Origin: Acephala macrosclerotiorum
Lineage: Eukaryota; Ascomycota; Leotiomycetes; Helotiales; Mollisiaceae
Length of the DNA: 25,259 bases
Direction of reading: 5' to 3'
Assembly (NCBI GenBank): GCA_014904845.1
Contig: MU119707.1
Coordinates: 1-25,259, forward strand
In this document: in pieces, positions 7,947 through 20,500 of the stretch
Layout of the letters: each line of letters opens with the position of its first letter
Numbering within the stretch: position 1 is the stretch's first letter
Program-made: the position numbers and the translations under genes
The notes under the pieces: model-generated
Database searches by the model: none
What the model was told of the DNA's origin: nothing
What the model saw: the letters and a program-made list of their open reading frames with translations, nothing else

Positions 7947-9404
7947 TTTTATTTAAAAATAATAATTTAAAAATTTGTATTTTTAAATTATTAAATTAAT
8001 TTTTAATTTAAAAACTAAAATCAATAAATTATTCGTATTAAAATTTTTTTTTTTTAATAAAAAATATTTTTATTTTAATTATATTATCGATTTTTTTTAA
8101 AAAAATTTCTATAAATAATAAAAACAATTTTTTAAAAATATAAAATTTCAAAAAATACGTATTTATATTAAAATTATAAATATTTTTTTTTAAAATCTTT
8201 AAAATAATATAATAATATATATAAAAACTATAAAATTATTTTAAAAATTAAAAAAATACGATTTTTACAATATATTAATTCGATTTATAAAAAATAAATT
8301 CGATTTATATTAAAATATAATATTAAAAATTATTTAAAAAAAATTTTTTATAATATTTTAAAAAAAAACTTTTACGAATACAATTAAAAATACTATTAAA
8401 TAAATAAAAATTTTTTATATAAAATTATTAATTAATTTATAAAAAGTTTTTTAATAATAAAAACGTATATAAATTTATTCGATCGAATATTTAAAAAATT
8501 AATTAAATAAAATAAATTAAACAAATAATATTAAAAAACAAATTTTTAAAAAAATCGATTATAAATCAATAAAAATATTTATTTATAATTATAATAAAAT
8601 ATACGAAAAAACGATTATTATATATAAATATAAACAAAAAATAATAATAATATAATAAAATTAAAAATTTAAAATATTTAAAAATTCGATAAAAATATTT
8701 AAATATTATAATATAAAAAATAATTTTAAATATAATTAATAATTTATTATTTTTTATTTTACTCGAATTACTTATTAAAAAAATTTAATAAAAAATATAT
8801 ATAATCGTTAAAAAAATTTATATCGAATTTCAATTTTCGATTTTACGTATTATTTAAATTTAAAAAATTCGACGAATATTTATATTAAAATTTTTAATTT
8901 AAATAAACGATTTTATTAAAAAATTAAAATATATTTTTCTTTTTTTCGTATTATTTAACGATTTAAAAATCGGTTTAAATACTAATATTACGAAAATATT
9001 TAAAAATTAAATAGTATTATAATTTTTATAAATTAAAATTAAAATTAATTTATTTTTTTACAAAAATATAAACGAAAAAAAAGTTTTAATTATAAACAAA
9101 AAAAATATAATAATATAAAAAAAAGCAAATATAAAGTTTTATATAATTTAATATTAATTAAATTTTCGTAAAATATATCGTCGATCGTTCAAAAAAATAT
9201 ACTAAAAATTAACGCTATATATAATGATTAATAAAACGAGTAATATTATTTCGAGTATTTCAAGTAAATAAAAAACGAAAAAATCGATTTTTTTATTAAT
9301 TATTTTTTTGTAAATCGTTATTTACTTATAAATAAACTAATTAATCGTAAATATTACTATTGAAAAAACGATTAATAATATTATAGTTTTTGAAATCGTA
9401 ATTG
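7947..9404. other. Unassigned AT-rich region between elements B and C
   Basis: About 1.46 kb with long A and T runs and nearly all C and G confined to CpG. It is among the most strongly RIP-altered sequence in the window. I found no open frame of note, no copy of the other elements and no RNA gene. It is probably older, fully degraded repeat DNA. Confidence 0.5.
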
Positions 9405-9409
9405 ATTTT
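9405..9409. repeat. Target-site duplication of element C, left
   Basis: ATTTT before the 5' LTR equals ATTTT at 15817-15821 after the 3' LTR. Five bases is the usual copia duplication length. In such AT-rich DNA a chance match is possible. Confidence 0.6.
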
Positions 9410-9636
9410 TGTCGATTTAATTATATAATTATTTAAATAATCAATTAAATAATTCGAATTATAATTTTTATTACTTTTAATAATTATTATTTTAATATTC
9501 ATTTTTTAATTTTACGTTTATTTTATTTAATTATATAAATAAATAAATACTCTTTCTAAAAAAGCAAATAAAATTAAATTATTAATATTAAATTAAAATT
9601 TTAATATTTTATAATTTGTTTTCAAATATATTAATA
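9410..9636 (+). repeat. LTR-C1 (5' LTR of element C)
   Basis: It starts TGTCGATTTAATTATA, keeping the original TG, and ends ATTAATA. It matches 15588-15816, 16365-16593 and 22430-22658. It is 227 bp against 229 in the other copies. The palindrome near its start is degraded here to ATTATTTAAATAAT. Confidence 0.9.
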
Positions 9637-9650
9637 TTAATTAATAATTA
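9637..9650 (+). promoter_or_regulatory. Presumed tRNA primer-binding site of element C
   Basis: TTAATTAATAATTA follows LTR-C1 directly. It is the RIP-saturated form of the sequence seen in the same place in elements A, B and D. Confidence 0.55.
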
Positions 9651-10191
9651 ATTTAATCGTTCGATTATAAAATAATAAAATTATTTATAAAAAAATATTT
9701 AATAAATTGTATTCGTATAAAAAGTTTTTAAATTGTATTAAAAAAAAAAAAACAATTTTTTTAAACTTTTAAAAAAATAAAATATTGAAAATTTAAAACG
9801 TTTTTACGTTTTATTACGTATTGATAACGAATATTTAATTGTAATTCGCTTATTATTATTGAAATAATTTTTCGAGTATTTTACGAAATTCGAAAATTTT
9901 TTTTAAAATTTTTCGAATACGATACGAAGTTTGAAATTATACGAAATTTAACGATTATTTTACAAAAATAGTATTACGATATTTATCGAATTTAATTTAT
10001 TATCGTAAAATAAATTTTAATTAAAATACGATTTTTATTATAAAAAAAATTAAAATTAAAAAATAAAAAATCGATTATTTTTCGATTTTATATAATATAC
10101 GAAAAATTAAATTAAAAAAATTAAAAAAAGAAAAAAAAAGAACGATAATTTATAATTAGAATTTAATTTAATATATTTTAATTAAATTACG

Positions 10192-10376
10192 ATTTAATTC
10201 GTATAAATCGCGTAAAGTATAAAAATTAATTTATAGAACTTTTTTCGTAATAATAAAATTTACGTTTTTACGATGTAAATAAATTTAATAATATTGTAAG
10301 CACTAAAAATAATCGCTTAAAAAATAGTATTATTAGAGTAATTCGATTAAAAAATTAAAAAAATAAATACTTCGAA
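10192..10376 (+). repeat. Direct repeat flanking the gap, left copy
   Basis: ATTTAATTCGTATAAATCGCG and the following 165 bp recur at 10387-10571 on the other side of the N run. Differences are mostly transitions, with at least one transversion (AATATTG against AATTTTG). The copies are not identical, so this is not simple sequence overlap. Confidence 0.85.
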
Positions 10377-10386
10377 NNNNNNNNNN
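10377..10386. other. Assembly gap (10 N)
   Basis: Ten undetermined bases join two diverged copies of the same 185-bp sequence. The true distance across the gap is unknown, and the join may bridge two different repeat copies. Confidence 0.99.
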
Positions 10387-10571
10387 AATTTAATTCGTAT
10401 AAATCGCGTAAAATATAAAAATTAGTTTATAAAATATTTTTTATAATAATAAAATCTACGTTTTTATAATATAAATAAATTTAATAATTTTGTAAATATT
10501 AAAAATAATCATTCAGAGAATAATATTATTAGAGTAATTCGATTAAAAAATTGAAAAAATAAATATTTTAA
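10387..10571 (+). repeat. Direct repeat flanking the gap, right copy
   Basis: Partner of 10192-10376, starting at the first base after the gap. I could not find this sequence in element D. Confidence 0.85.
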
Positions 10572-10761
10572 AAAAAAAAATATTGAATTTATAAAAAAAT
10601 ACAAACGATTCAATCGAAACGAAAAAAAAGAATTAAATGTTTATAAATAGAATCTTTAAAAATAAAATTTTTAAAAAAATTAAAAAATATTAAATTTTAT
10701 TAAAATTATTAATTATATAAAAATTATTATATAAAAAACTTCGAATAAAATATTTTTAATA

Positions 10762-13700
10762 ATGTTTTTAAAATTTATAATATTTGATAAATATTTTTTA
10801 ACGTCGAAAATTTTTTTATTATTTAATTCGATTTTAAAATTTCGATATTTAATATTAATTTCGTTATTATTAATATTATTAAACGAATCGATATTATTAA
10901 AAAATAAAAAATTATTAAAAAATTTTAATCGAGTAATATTTAATTTTATTTACGAAAATTAAATAATATTTAATTTCGATAAAAATAAATTATTTTTATA
11001 AAAATTTATAATAATAAATTTAAATATTATAAAAAAAAAAAATTTATTAAATATATTAATATAAATATTTAAAAACTTATATTTGAAAATAAACGTTAAA
11101 TTGAAAAATTATTATAACGCGTTTTCAATTATATTTATAAATGAAATTAATAAATTCTATTATTAAAAATTCATTGAAAGAAATTTATTTTTCGATAAAA
11201 TAATTAAAATTGTAAATCGAATTTCGAGATTAAAAAACGTCGAAATAAAATATTCAATTAATAAAATACAATTATATTTATTATAATTCGAACGTAAAAT
11301 TCAAATAAAACGATTTTCGAATACTTTAAAATATTATATTAAAAATTAATTTAAAAACAATTTAATTTACGTTCGAATATATAAATAAAAATTATTATAC
11401 GAAATAAATTTTATTACGTTTATTAAAACGTATTAAAATACTATTAAACGCTTTTTCGATTTTTATTAAATTTTTAAACAATATATAAAAACGTTTATAA
11501 CGCGATTTTATTTTAAATAAAAATAAAAACAATTTTTATAATTTTTATAATTAAAAAAAAAAAAGTTTATTAAAATACGATCGAATTATATTTTATAAAT
11601 TATAAATATTATAATAAAAATATTTAATATAACGATTAAATTAATTATAAAAAATCGATAATATATTAAAACGAAAAAAAATATTTTATTTATAAAAACT
11701 CGAATTATTAAAATATTCGTTATACGTTAAAAAAAAGAAAAAAAATATATAACGATTTTAAAAAATCGAAATTATTCGATAAAAATAATTTAATTTAATT
11801 TGTAATTAAATTCGAAAAATTAAATTTTAATATTATTAAAAAATACGAATAATTTATTATTAAATTTATTAAAAAAAAAATTTATATAAAAACGATATTA
11901 CGCGATCGATTAATTACTTTATAATATTTTACAATATAATTAATAAATTTAAAATTATCGAATTACTCGATTATTAATTAATTTATTATACGATATTGAA
12001 TATTATAATACAATTGAAATCGTTTTTAATATTTATTAATATAAAAACGTATTTAATAATTTATTACGTATTAAACGTTTTTATAAATATTATAATCGAT
12101 ATTAGTATCGTTTAATAATCGATTATCGACGAAAGTTAATATTTAATTTTTTAATAAATTTAAAACGTTAAATTAAATAAATTTAAAATTAAAAAAATAA
12201 TAATCAAATTTAAAATCAATAAAATTTTATTTTTTAAAATTATCGATATCGATATATTAATTAAACGTATTACATTTTACGTAGTTTTAATAAACGTATT
12301 TTTTTTATTATATTTTTAAAATATAAATAAATTACGAATTAAATTTAATAATTTTAATAATATATTTATTTAAAATAAACAATATATACTTATTATTAAA
12401 ATGTTTAAATATTTTTAAATATTGTTTAATTTATAGTAATTATAAAATTTTTATAGTAAAAATCGATTTTATTATTTATTATTTGATTAAAATGAAATTT
12501 AAACGATTATATAAACGCTTTAAATATTTATCGATTATTAGATTTACGCGAATATTAAAACGTAAAAAATATTTTACGAATTTCGAAAAAATTAAAAAAA
12601 TAATAAAATTTTATTAATAATATTAAATAAATAATAAATTTTTCGATCGTTTTAAATTTATATTACGTAACGATTATAATTTTAATTATTTTATTTATTT
12701 AAACGTATTATAAATCGATAAAAAATTAATATTTTAAATCGTAAACGAAATTATAATATTTTAAATCGCGAGATTTTTTGTAAATATATTAATAAAAAAA
12801 ATATAAATCGTTTTTCGAGTATATTAAATCGATATTTACTTTGAATTATCGATATTTATTATTTATAATTTTAAAACGAATTTCAATTTTAAAAAATTCT
12901 ACGATAATATTAAAAATATAAATATTGATTTAAAAATTATATTAATAAAAACTTATAATTCGATTAATTTAATAAAAAAATATTACGTTTTATTAAAGTA
13001 TATATATAATATATTACTTTAAAAAATTTTCGATTTATAAAAAAAAAAGCGATTTTAAATAACGATTAAAACAATTAATAATACAAAAAAATCGAATAAT
13101 ATTATTTTTATATTTTTTATTTTCGACGTTTACTTTCGAATATTATAATAAAACGCGTTTGTAATATTAATTGTTATTAGAATTAAAGCGATAAAAAATA
13201 CAATAAATATAATTTGAAAATATTATATTACTCGTCAAATTAATAATATTCTACGAATAAAAAATAATTTATAAAATTATTATTTAATTGATCTATTTTT
13301 AAATTCAAATACATTTATTTAAAAAAAAAAAAAAAAATAAAAAAATATATTAATTACAATTATTAAATAAATTAAAATTTTTTTATAATATTATAATAAA
13401 ATTATTTTATTAAAATTTCAAACAATTTAAAAAATAATTAAAAAATCATTTATTAAAAAATTTAAATTCAAAATTAAATTTTTTTAAAAAAAATTCGAAA
13501 ATAAAAAAAAATATATTTAATTTACTTCGTTCAATTAAAAAATTTTTATATATTTCGAAAAAAAATTTATATTTATTTCAAATTATAATAAAATTTTTTT
13601 TTACGTTTTTAATTTTAATAAATATATTTATATAATAATTTATATAAATATAAAAATTTTTAAAATTTATTTAATTGAAAAAAAAACTAAAAATAAATAA

Positions 13701-15252
13701 TTATTTATAAATTTTCGTATTAAAAAAATTATTATTATTTTAAACGATTTATTCGTAGTTTTTTATAAAAAAAATTAATAAATTAATCGCGAAAAAAATC
13801 TTTAAATTGATTTTTAATAATTCGAAAAAAATTAATAATTAACGAATTTTCAATTTAAAACTAATAAACGAAATCAAAAATATAAAAACGATAATTTCAT
13901 ATAAAAAATCTCATTTTATAATTTAAATATTTAACGATAAAAACAAAAAAACAATATTAATTCAATTTTCAATTATTTAATATATTAATTAACGAATTAT
14001 TATTATTTTAATTTTATTTTTCAAATTTAAAAAAATTAATTTTTATTTGAAAAATATTATTTAAATATACGTACAATTAACGATTTTATTAATACGTATT
14101 ATTTTTATTAAATTTCTAAAAAAAATAATAAATAAATTTTTATTAAACGTCGTTTTTAAAATAATTAAATTTTTTTACGAAATTTCGAAAACGAAAATAT
14201 ATTAATATAAAACGTATAATACTTACTATAAAAACAAATTTTCAATAAAATTTTCAATTTTCGATTTTTGTTTATTTATTATAAAAAATAATTATATTTT
14301 ATTCGAAATAATCGATATATAAATTAATAATATATTTATTTTAAAAAATTAAATTTTTATAAAATTAAAAAACTTTAAATTGTAAAAAATTAAATTATTA
14401 ATTAAATTTATAAAGTTTTTTATATTAAATACTTTTTTATTATTTAACGAATACAAATTAATAATAAATAAAATCGAAAATAAAATTTTATTTTCGTAAA
14501 AAAAATAAAATAAACGTTTAAATTTAATTAATTCGAAATCAAATTTTTATAAATAAACGTATTTCGAGTAATATACTTAAAAAATATATATTAATTTTAT
14601 TTATTAATCGAAAACTACGTATAATATATCGATAATAATTTAATATTAATATTTTAAAAAAAAGCAAATTGTAATATTAAATAAGCGATTACAATAGTAA
14701 ATAAATAATCTCGATCGTAAGTTTCGATTTTTTTATTTGAATTTATATTCAATAAAATTTTTCGTTTTTATAAACGATTTCTTTATTATAAATAAAAATT
14801 TCAATTCGTAAATCGAATATATTATCGTTTTTAATAATAAAATTTATAGTAATAAACAATTCGATTTACAAAGTAATTTATTTTATTAAAGTTTAATAAA
14901 ATACAAAAAAATTATTTATATTATTTTAATTTTTGAATTATACGTAATAATAATAGAAATTAATATAAAAATTTCGATTTTTATTATTTTTAATTTTATT
15001 ATAAAGCGATTTAAATTGAATTCAATTCTCGTAATTATTTATATCGATTTTTTTTTTTTTTACGAATATATAATTAAATTCGATACTATTAAAAAAAAGC
15101 GTTTTATAATCGATATTATAATTATCAAATAATCGTACGAATATAAAAAAATTTTAAAAATTCAATAAATTATTAAAAATAATAATTTAACGAATATTAT
15201 AATTAAATTTAATATTAAAATATAAAAATAAATATAATGTTTTAAAGTTTAA
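10762..15252 (+). pseudogene. gag-pol remnant of copia element C
   Basis: This was a polyprotein with Gag, protease, integrase, RT and RNase H, parallel to element D. The first 66 codons (10762-10962) are open and in phase with the Gag core that follows (FNFDKNK at 10972). ATG at 10762 is a possible original start, and the Leu/Phe richness fits a former Pro/Ser-rich Gag N-terminus. A one-base deletion near 11,215 (GTAAATCG against GTAAAATCG in D) shifts the frame. The integrase zinc domain lies near 12,490-12,620 and the core near 12,645-13,010, with the first catalytic Asp now Asn (12702-12704). A 27-bp in-frame difference from D falls near 13,340. RT starts near 13,710, and its A-run near 13,770 has lost two bases. 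RNase H lies at about 14,820-15,250 and lacks 45 bp (in frame) near 15,215 compared with D. Stops are mostly TAA. It cannot be expressed as a protein. Confidence 0.87.
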
Positions 15253-15570
15253 AAATTAATCGATAAAAATAAAAATAATAAAAAAAACGATTATTAAAAA
15301 AAATAATATTAAAAAAAAACGTATAATTATTATTTTAATATTTTTAATATTTTTAAAAATAAAATTTTCGATTGATTCGAAGATTATAAATATCGAGTTT
15401 AAAAAAAAAATTTTAAGTTTAATTTAATCGATCAAATATTATAATACAAAACGACGATTAATTTACGATTAAATCTTTTTTTAATATTTGATAATGAAAT
15501 AATACATTAATAATCGTAATAATATTTTTTTTGGTATTTAATTTACGAATTGAAAAAAATATTTTTTTTC
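15253..15570 (+). other. 3' untranslated region of element C
   Basis: This lies between the end of the polyprotein frame and the purine tract. It matches element D 22073-22412 well but shows no coding signal. Purine runs such as AATAAAAAAAACG are common. Confidence 0.55.
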
Positions 15571-15587
15571 AAAAAAAAAATTATTAA
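15571..15587 (+). promoter_or_regulatory. Polypurine tract of element C
   Basis: Ten A then TTATTAA, ending at the start of LTR-C2. It is the counterpart of the tract before LTR-D2 and before LTR-A2. Confidence 0.55.
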
Positions 15588-15816
15588 TATCGATTTAATT
15601 ATATAATCGTTTAAATAATCGATTAAATAATTCGAATTATAATTTTTATTATTTTTAGTAATAATTATTTTAATATTTACTTTTTAATCTTACGTTTATT
15701 TTATTTAATTATATAAATAAATAAATACTTTCTTTAAAAAAAAATAAACAAAATTGAATTATTAATATTAAATTAAAATTTTAATATTTTGTAATTTGTT
15801 TTCGAACGTATTAATA
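15588..15816 (+). repeat. LTR-C2 (3' LTR of element C)
   Basis: 229 bp, starting TATCGATTTAATTATATAATCG (TG mutated to TA) and ending GTATTAATA. It keeps more of the palindrome than LTR-C1 (ATCGTTTAAATAATCG). ATTTT follows. Confidence 0.9.
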
Positions 15817-16364
15817 ATTTTTGCAATCGTTTATATTTAAAAATAATCAATATTAATATAATTAAATTATAAAATAAATAATTGAAAATTTTTTTAATTA
15901 CGATTTCGATAAACGTTTTAAAAATATATAAAAAATATAAAAATTTATTTAATTTATTATTTTAAAAAAAAAAAATTAATATTAATAAAATTTTTAAAAA
16001 AATCGAATTTATTATTATATATTTTTAATAATAATAATAATAATAATATTTAAAGTATTAATAAAATGATTATTAATAAATTTTATAAAAAATTATTAGT
16101 AAATATAATAATAATAAATACGATAACGACGAATAAATCGAGAAATAAAATTTAAAACGTATAAAAAATTTTTCAATAAAAAATAAAAATAAAAATAAAA
16201 TATTTAAAAATCGAATTATAATAATAAATTTTATAAAACGCTTAAAACGAAAAACGAGAAAAAATAAACGTAAATTAATCGAAAAATAAAATTTTGAAAT
16301 AATAATTCGACGTTAAAAATAATAATTTTATTAACGAAATTTTATTACGAAAATTTTTTAAAAG
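15817..16364. other. Unassigned spacer between elements C and D
   Basis: About 550 bp with the ATTTT target duplication of C at its left end and AAAAG, the left target duplication of D, at 16360-16364. It contains an AAT microsatellite near 16,026. No frame, RNA gene or repeat copy was recognised. It is presumably older repeat DNA into which both elements inserted. Confidence 0.55.
16026..16049. repeat. (AAT)n microsatellite, about 7-8 units
   Basis: An uninterrupted run of AAT triplets in the spacer between elements C and D. It is a simple repeat with no evident function. Confidence 0.85.
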
Positions 16365-16593
16365 TGTCGATTCAATTATATGATCGTTTAAACGATTAAT
16401 TAGATGATTTTAACTATGATTTTTATTGTTTTTAATAACGATTGTTTTAGTATTCATTTTTTAATTTTACGTTTATTTTGTTTAATTATATAAAAAAATA
16501 AATACTTTTTTTAAAAAGAAACAAATAAAATTGAATTATTAATATTAAATTAAAATTTTAATATTTCGTAATTTGTTTTCAAACGTTTTAATA
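16365..16593 (+). repeat. LTR-D1 (5' LTR of element D)
   Basis: 229 bp with the original TG kept (TGTCGATTCAATTATATGATCG) and the end mutated to TTTTAATA. It holds the near-complete palindrome GATCGTTTAAACGATT. Confidence 0.92.
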
Positions 16594-16607
16594 TTGATTA
16601 ATAATTG
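16594..16607 (+). promoter_or_regulatory. Presumed tRNA primer-binding site of element D
   Basis: TTGATTAATAATTG lies directly after LTR-D1. It agrees with element A at 13 of 14 positions, although the two LTR families are otherwise unlike. Confidence 0.6.
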
Positions 16608-17559
16608 AATTCGTTCGATTATAAAATAATAAAATTATTTACGAAAAAATAATAATTGAATAAAATCGATCGAATAAAAAAGTTTAAATTGTACGCAATT
16701 TATTAATTCAATTGAACGTAAAAAAAAAAAATTTTTATTTATATTAAAAAAAATTATTAAATTTTCAAAAAATATTGCGATTTTACATTTATTTTGTTTT
16801 TTTTTAATTTGAAATTGATTGATTTTTTATTTTACGTTTTATCGCGTATTAATAATAAATATTTTATTGTAATTTGTTAAATAATATTAAAAACAATTTT
16901 TACGAGTTCGATATAAAAATTCGTCGAATTAATATATTTATTAAGTACGATACAATTCGATAAAACGTTTTTCGAAAGTATAATTATATTTTTTTAAAGT
17001 ACGATTTTAATTAAAAAAAGATTTTTTTATTATTTTTTTTATTTTTCGATTCGATATAATATATATTGAAATAAATATAAAATTTTAAAATGAGAAATAA
17101 TCGAGACTATAGATTATAAATAGAATATAAAAAAGTATTTTTAGAATAAATAAAAAAAATATTTGAAAAAAAAATAAATAAAAATACGAAAAAAAAATTA
17201 CGTAAAATTTTACAAATAAACGAAATATAAATATCGAAAAAACGATTTATTAAAATTTTAAAAATATTAGTAAATATTGCAAATAAAAAGAAATAATTAA
17301 AGTAATCGTATAAAGAGATTATAAAAATGAATTTAATAAGAAATTTCAATTTATAGAAGAATATAATCGATTTAGAAATAAAATAAATTCGAAAATTAGT
17401 ATTTTTCGTTATTTTTATTAAAAAAATTAAAAAAATAATATTAGTATTTTCGAATTTTTTTTTTTAATTATTAAGATTTATTACAAGACTTTTTATAGAG
17501 TAAACGACGTTATTTGAATATACGATATTCTAAAAACAATTTTAAGAGTATAATAAAAT
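16608..17559 (+). other. Leader and possible gag N-terminal region of element D
   Basis: The first half resembles the leader of C; from about 17,065 to 17,640 it does not. The stretch at 17107-17349 is purine-rich on the plus strand, which leaves an accidental open frame on the minus strand. No motif lets me place the Gag start; it probably lies at or after the middle of this region. Confidence 0.45.
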
Positions 17560-20500
17560 ATTGTTATTAGATTTGTCGTTAAAAAACGAAAACTCGAAAT
17601 GAAATTCATTGTTTTTATTATTATTAAAAATTGAAAAATTAGTAGAAAATTTTAATTGATTAATATATAATTTCGATTGTAAGAATTAAATAGTATTTAA
17701 TTTCGATAGAGAATTAAATATTTTTATGAAAATTTATAACAATAAATTTAAATACTACGAAAAAAAAAATTTATTGAATATATTTATACGAGTATTTAAA
17801 GATTTGTATTCGAAAGTAAATATTAAATTCGAGAATTATTATAATACGTTTTCGATTATATTTATCGATGAAATTAATAAGTTTTATTATTAGAAATTCA
17901 TTGGAAAAAGTTTGTTTTTTGATAAAATAATTGAAATTGTAAAATCGAATTTCGAGATCGAAAAACGTTAAAATAAAATATTTAATTAATAGAATACGAT
18001 TATATTTGTATTAATTCGAGTATAAAATTCAAATAAAACGACTTTTGAATATTTCGAGATATTATATTAAAAATTGATTTAAAAACAATTTGATTTATAC
18101 TCGAATATACGAATAAAAATTATTATACGAAATAAGTTTTATTACGTTTATTAAAATGTATTAAAATACTATTAAACGTTTTTTCGATTTTTATCGAATT
18201 TTTAAATAATATACGAAAACGTTTATAATACGATTTTATTTTAAATAAAAATAAAAATAATTTTTAGAATTTTTATAATCGAAAAAAAAAAAGTTTATTA
18301 AAATATAATCGGATTATATTTTGTAAATTGTAAATATTACGATGAAAATATTCGATATAATAATTAAATTAATTACAAAAAGTCGATAATATATTAAAAC
18401 GAGAAAAAGTATTTCGTTTATAAAAATTCGAATTATTGAAATATTCGCTATATATTAGAAAAAAGAAAAAAAGTGTATAACGATTTTAAAAAATCGAAAT
18501 CGTTTAATAAAAACAAAATAATTTAATTTGTAATTAAATTCAAAAAATTAAATTTCGATATTATTAAAAAATACGAATAATTCGTTATTAAATTTATTAG
18601 AAAAAAAAATTTATACGAAAACGATATTATGCGATCGATTAATTATTTTATAATATTTTATAGTACGATTAATAGATTTAAAATTATTAAATTATTCGAT
18701 TATTAATCAATTTATTATACGATATTGAATATCGTAATATAATTGAAATTGTTTTTAATATTTATTAATATAAAAACGTATTTAATAAATTGTTATACAT
18801 TAAACGTTTTTATAAATATTATAATCGATATTAATATCGTTTAACGATCGATTATCGACGAAAATTAATATTTGATTTTTCAATAAATTCGAAACGTTAA
18901 ATTAAACGAATTTAAAATTGAAAAAATAGTAATTAAATTTGAAATCGATAAAATTTTATTTTTTAAAATTATTGATATTAATACGTTAATTGAACGTATT
19001 ACATTTTACGTAGTTTTAATAAATATTTTTTTTTTATTATATTTTTAAAATATAAATAAATTGCATATTAAATTCGATAATTTTAATAATGTATTTATTT
19101 GAAATAAACAATGTACGCTTATTATTAGAACGTTTAAATATTTTTAAATATTATTTGATTTATTCAAAAATTTGATTTATAATAATTGTAAAATTTCTAC
19201 GATAAAAATCGATTTTATTATTTATTATTTAATTAACACGAAATTCAAACGATTGTATAAACGCTTTAAATATTTATTAATCGTTAAATTCGCGCGAGTA
19301 TTAAAATGTAAAAAATATTTTACGAATTTCGAAAAAATTAAAAAAATAATAAGATTTTATTAATAATATCAAATAAATAATAAATTTTTCGATTGTTTTA
19401 AGTTTATATTATACGACGATTATAATTTCAATTATTTCATTTATTTAAACGTATTATAAATCGACGAAAAATTAATACTTTAAATCGTAAATAAAATTAC
19501 AATATTTTAAATCGTAAAATTTTTTGTAAATATATTAACGAAAAAAATATAAAACGTTTTTCGAACGTATTAAATCGATATTTATTTTAAACTATTAATA
19601 TTTATTATTTATAATTTTAAAACGAATTTTAATTTTAAAGAATTTTATAATAATATTAAAAATATAAATATTAATTTAAAAATTATATTAATAAAAATTT
19701 ATAATTCGATTAATTTAATAAAAAAATATTACGTTTTATTAAAACGTACATATAATATATTATTTTAAAAAATTTTCGATTTATAAAAAAAAAAGCGATT
19801 TTAAATAATAATTAAAGTAATTAACGATATAATGAAATCGAATAATATTATTTTTATATTTTTTGTTTTTAATATTTATTTTCGAATATTATAATAAAAT
19901 ATATTTATAATATTAATTATTATTAGAATTAAAACGATAAAAAATATAATAATTGTAATTCGAAAATATTACGTTATTTATCAAATTAATAATATTTTAT
20001 AAATAAAAAATAATTTATAAAATTATTATTTGATTGATTTATTTTTAAATTTAAACGTATTTATTTGAAAAAAAAAACAAAAAATAAAAAAAACTATATA
20101 TATTTTTAATAATAAATAAAAAAATATATTAATTATAATTATTAAATAAATTAAAAAATTTTTATAGTATTATAATAAAATTATTTTATTAAAATTTTGA
20201 ATAATTTAAAAAATAATCAAAAAATTATTTATTAAAAAAAAATTTACTAAAGAATTTAAATCTAAAATTAAATTTTTTTAAAAAAAATTCGAAAATAAAA
20301 AAAAATATATTTAATTTATTTTACTCAATTAAAAAAATTTATATTTATTTCAAATTGTAATAAAAATCTTTTTTTATATTTTTAGTTCTAATAAATACAT
20401 TTATATAACAATTTGTATAAATATAAAAATTTTCAAAGTTTATTTAATCGAGAAAAAAACTAAAAATAAGTAATTATTTATAGATTTTCGCGCAAAAAAA

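Larger units (their letters stand above)
9651..10761 (+). other. Leader of element C, with duplication and gap
   Basis: The first part, to about 10,085, resembles the leader of element D (both have a GTATTRATAAYRAATATTT-like block near 9819 and 16847). From about 10,086 the two no longer align. The segment includes the 185-bp duplication around the gap and shows no convincing coding frame before the gag start region at 10762. Confidence 0.5.
9410..15816 (+). mobile_element. Element C: RIP-mutated full-length Ty1/copia retrotransposon with assembly gap
   Basis: LTRs at 9410-9636 and 15588-15816 bracket a primer-binding site, a gag-pol remnant and a purine tract, flanked by ATTTT on both sides. 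It is the same family as element D: the two match almost base for base, apart from transitions, from about 10,930 (D 17,640) to the end, and in their LTRs. C is the more strongly mutated copy; in many stretches almost every remaining C is in CpG. It also has small deletions relative to D and a 10-N gap flanked by a 185-bp direct duplication, so its 5' third may be misassembled. Confidence 0.88.

Noticed and set aside
17107..17349. 80-codon minus-strand frame with hydrophobic, membrane-like translation
   Set aside because: It is the complement of a purine-rich leader stretch of element D; Phe/Ile richness is what AT-rich DNA gives, and element C has no counterpart.
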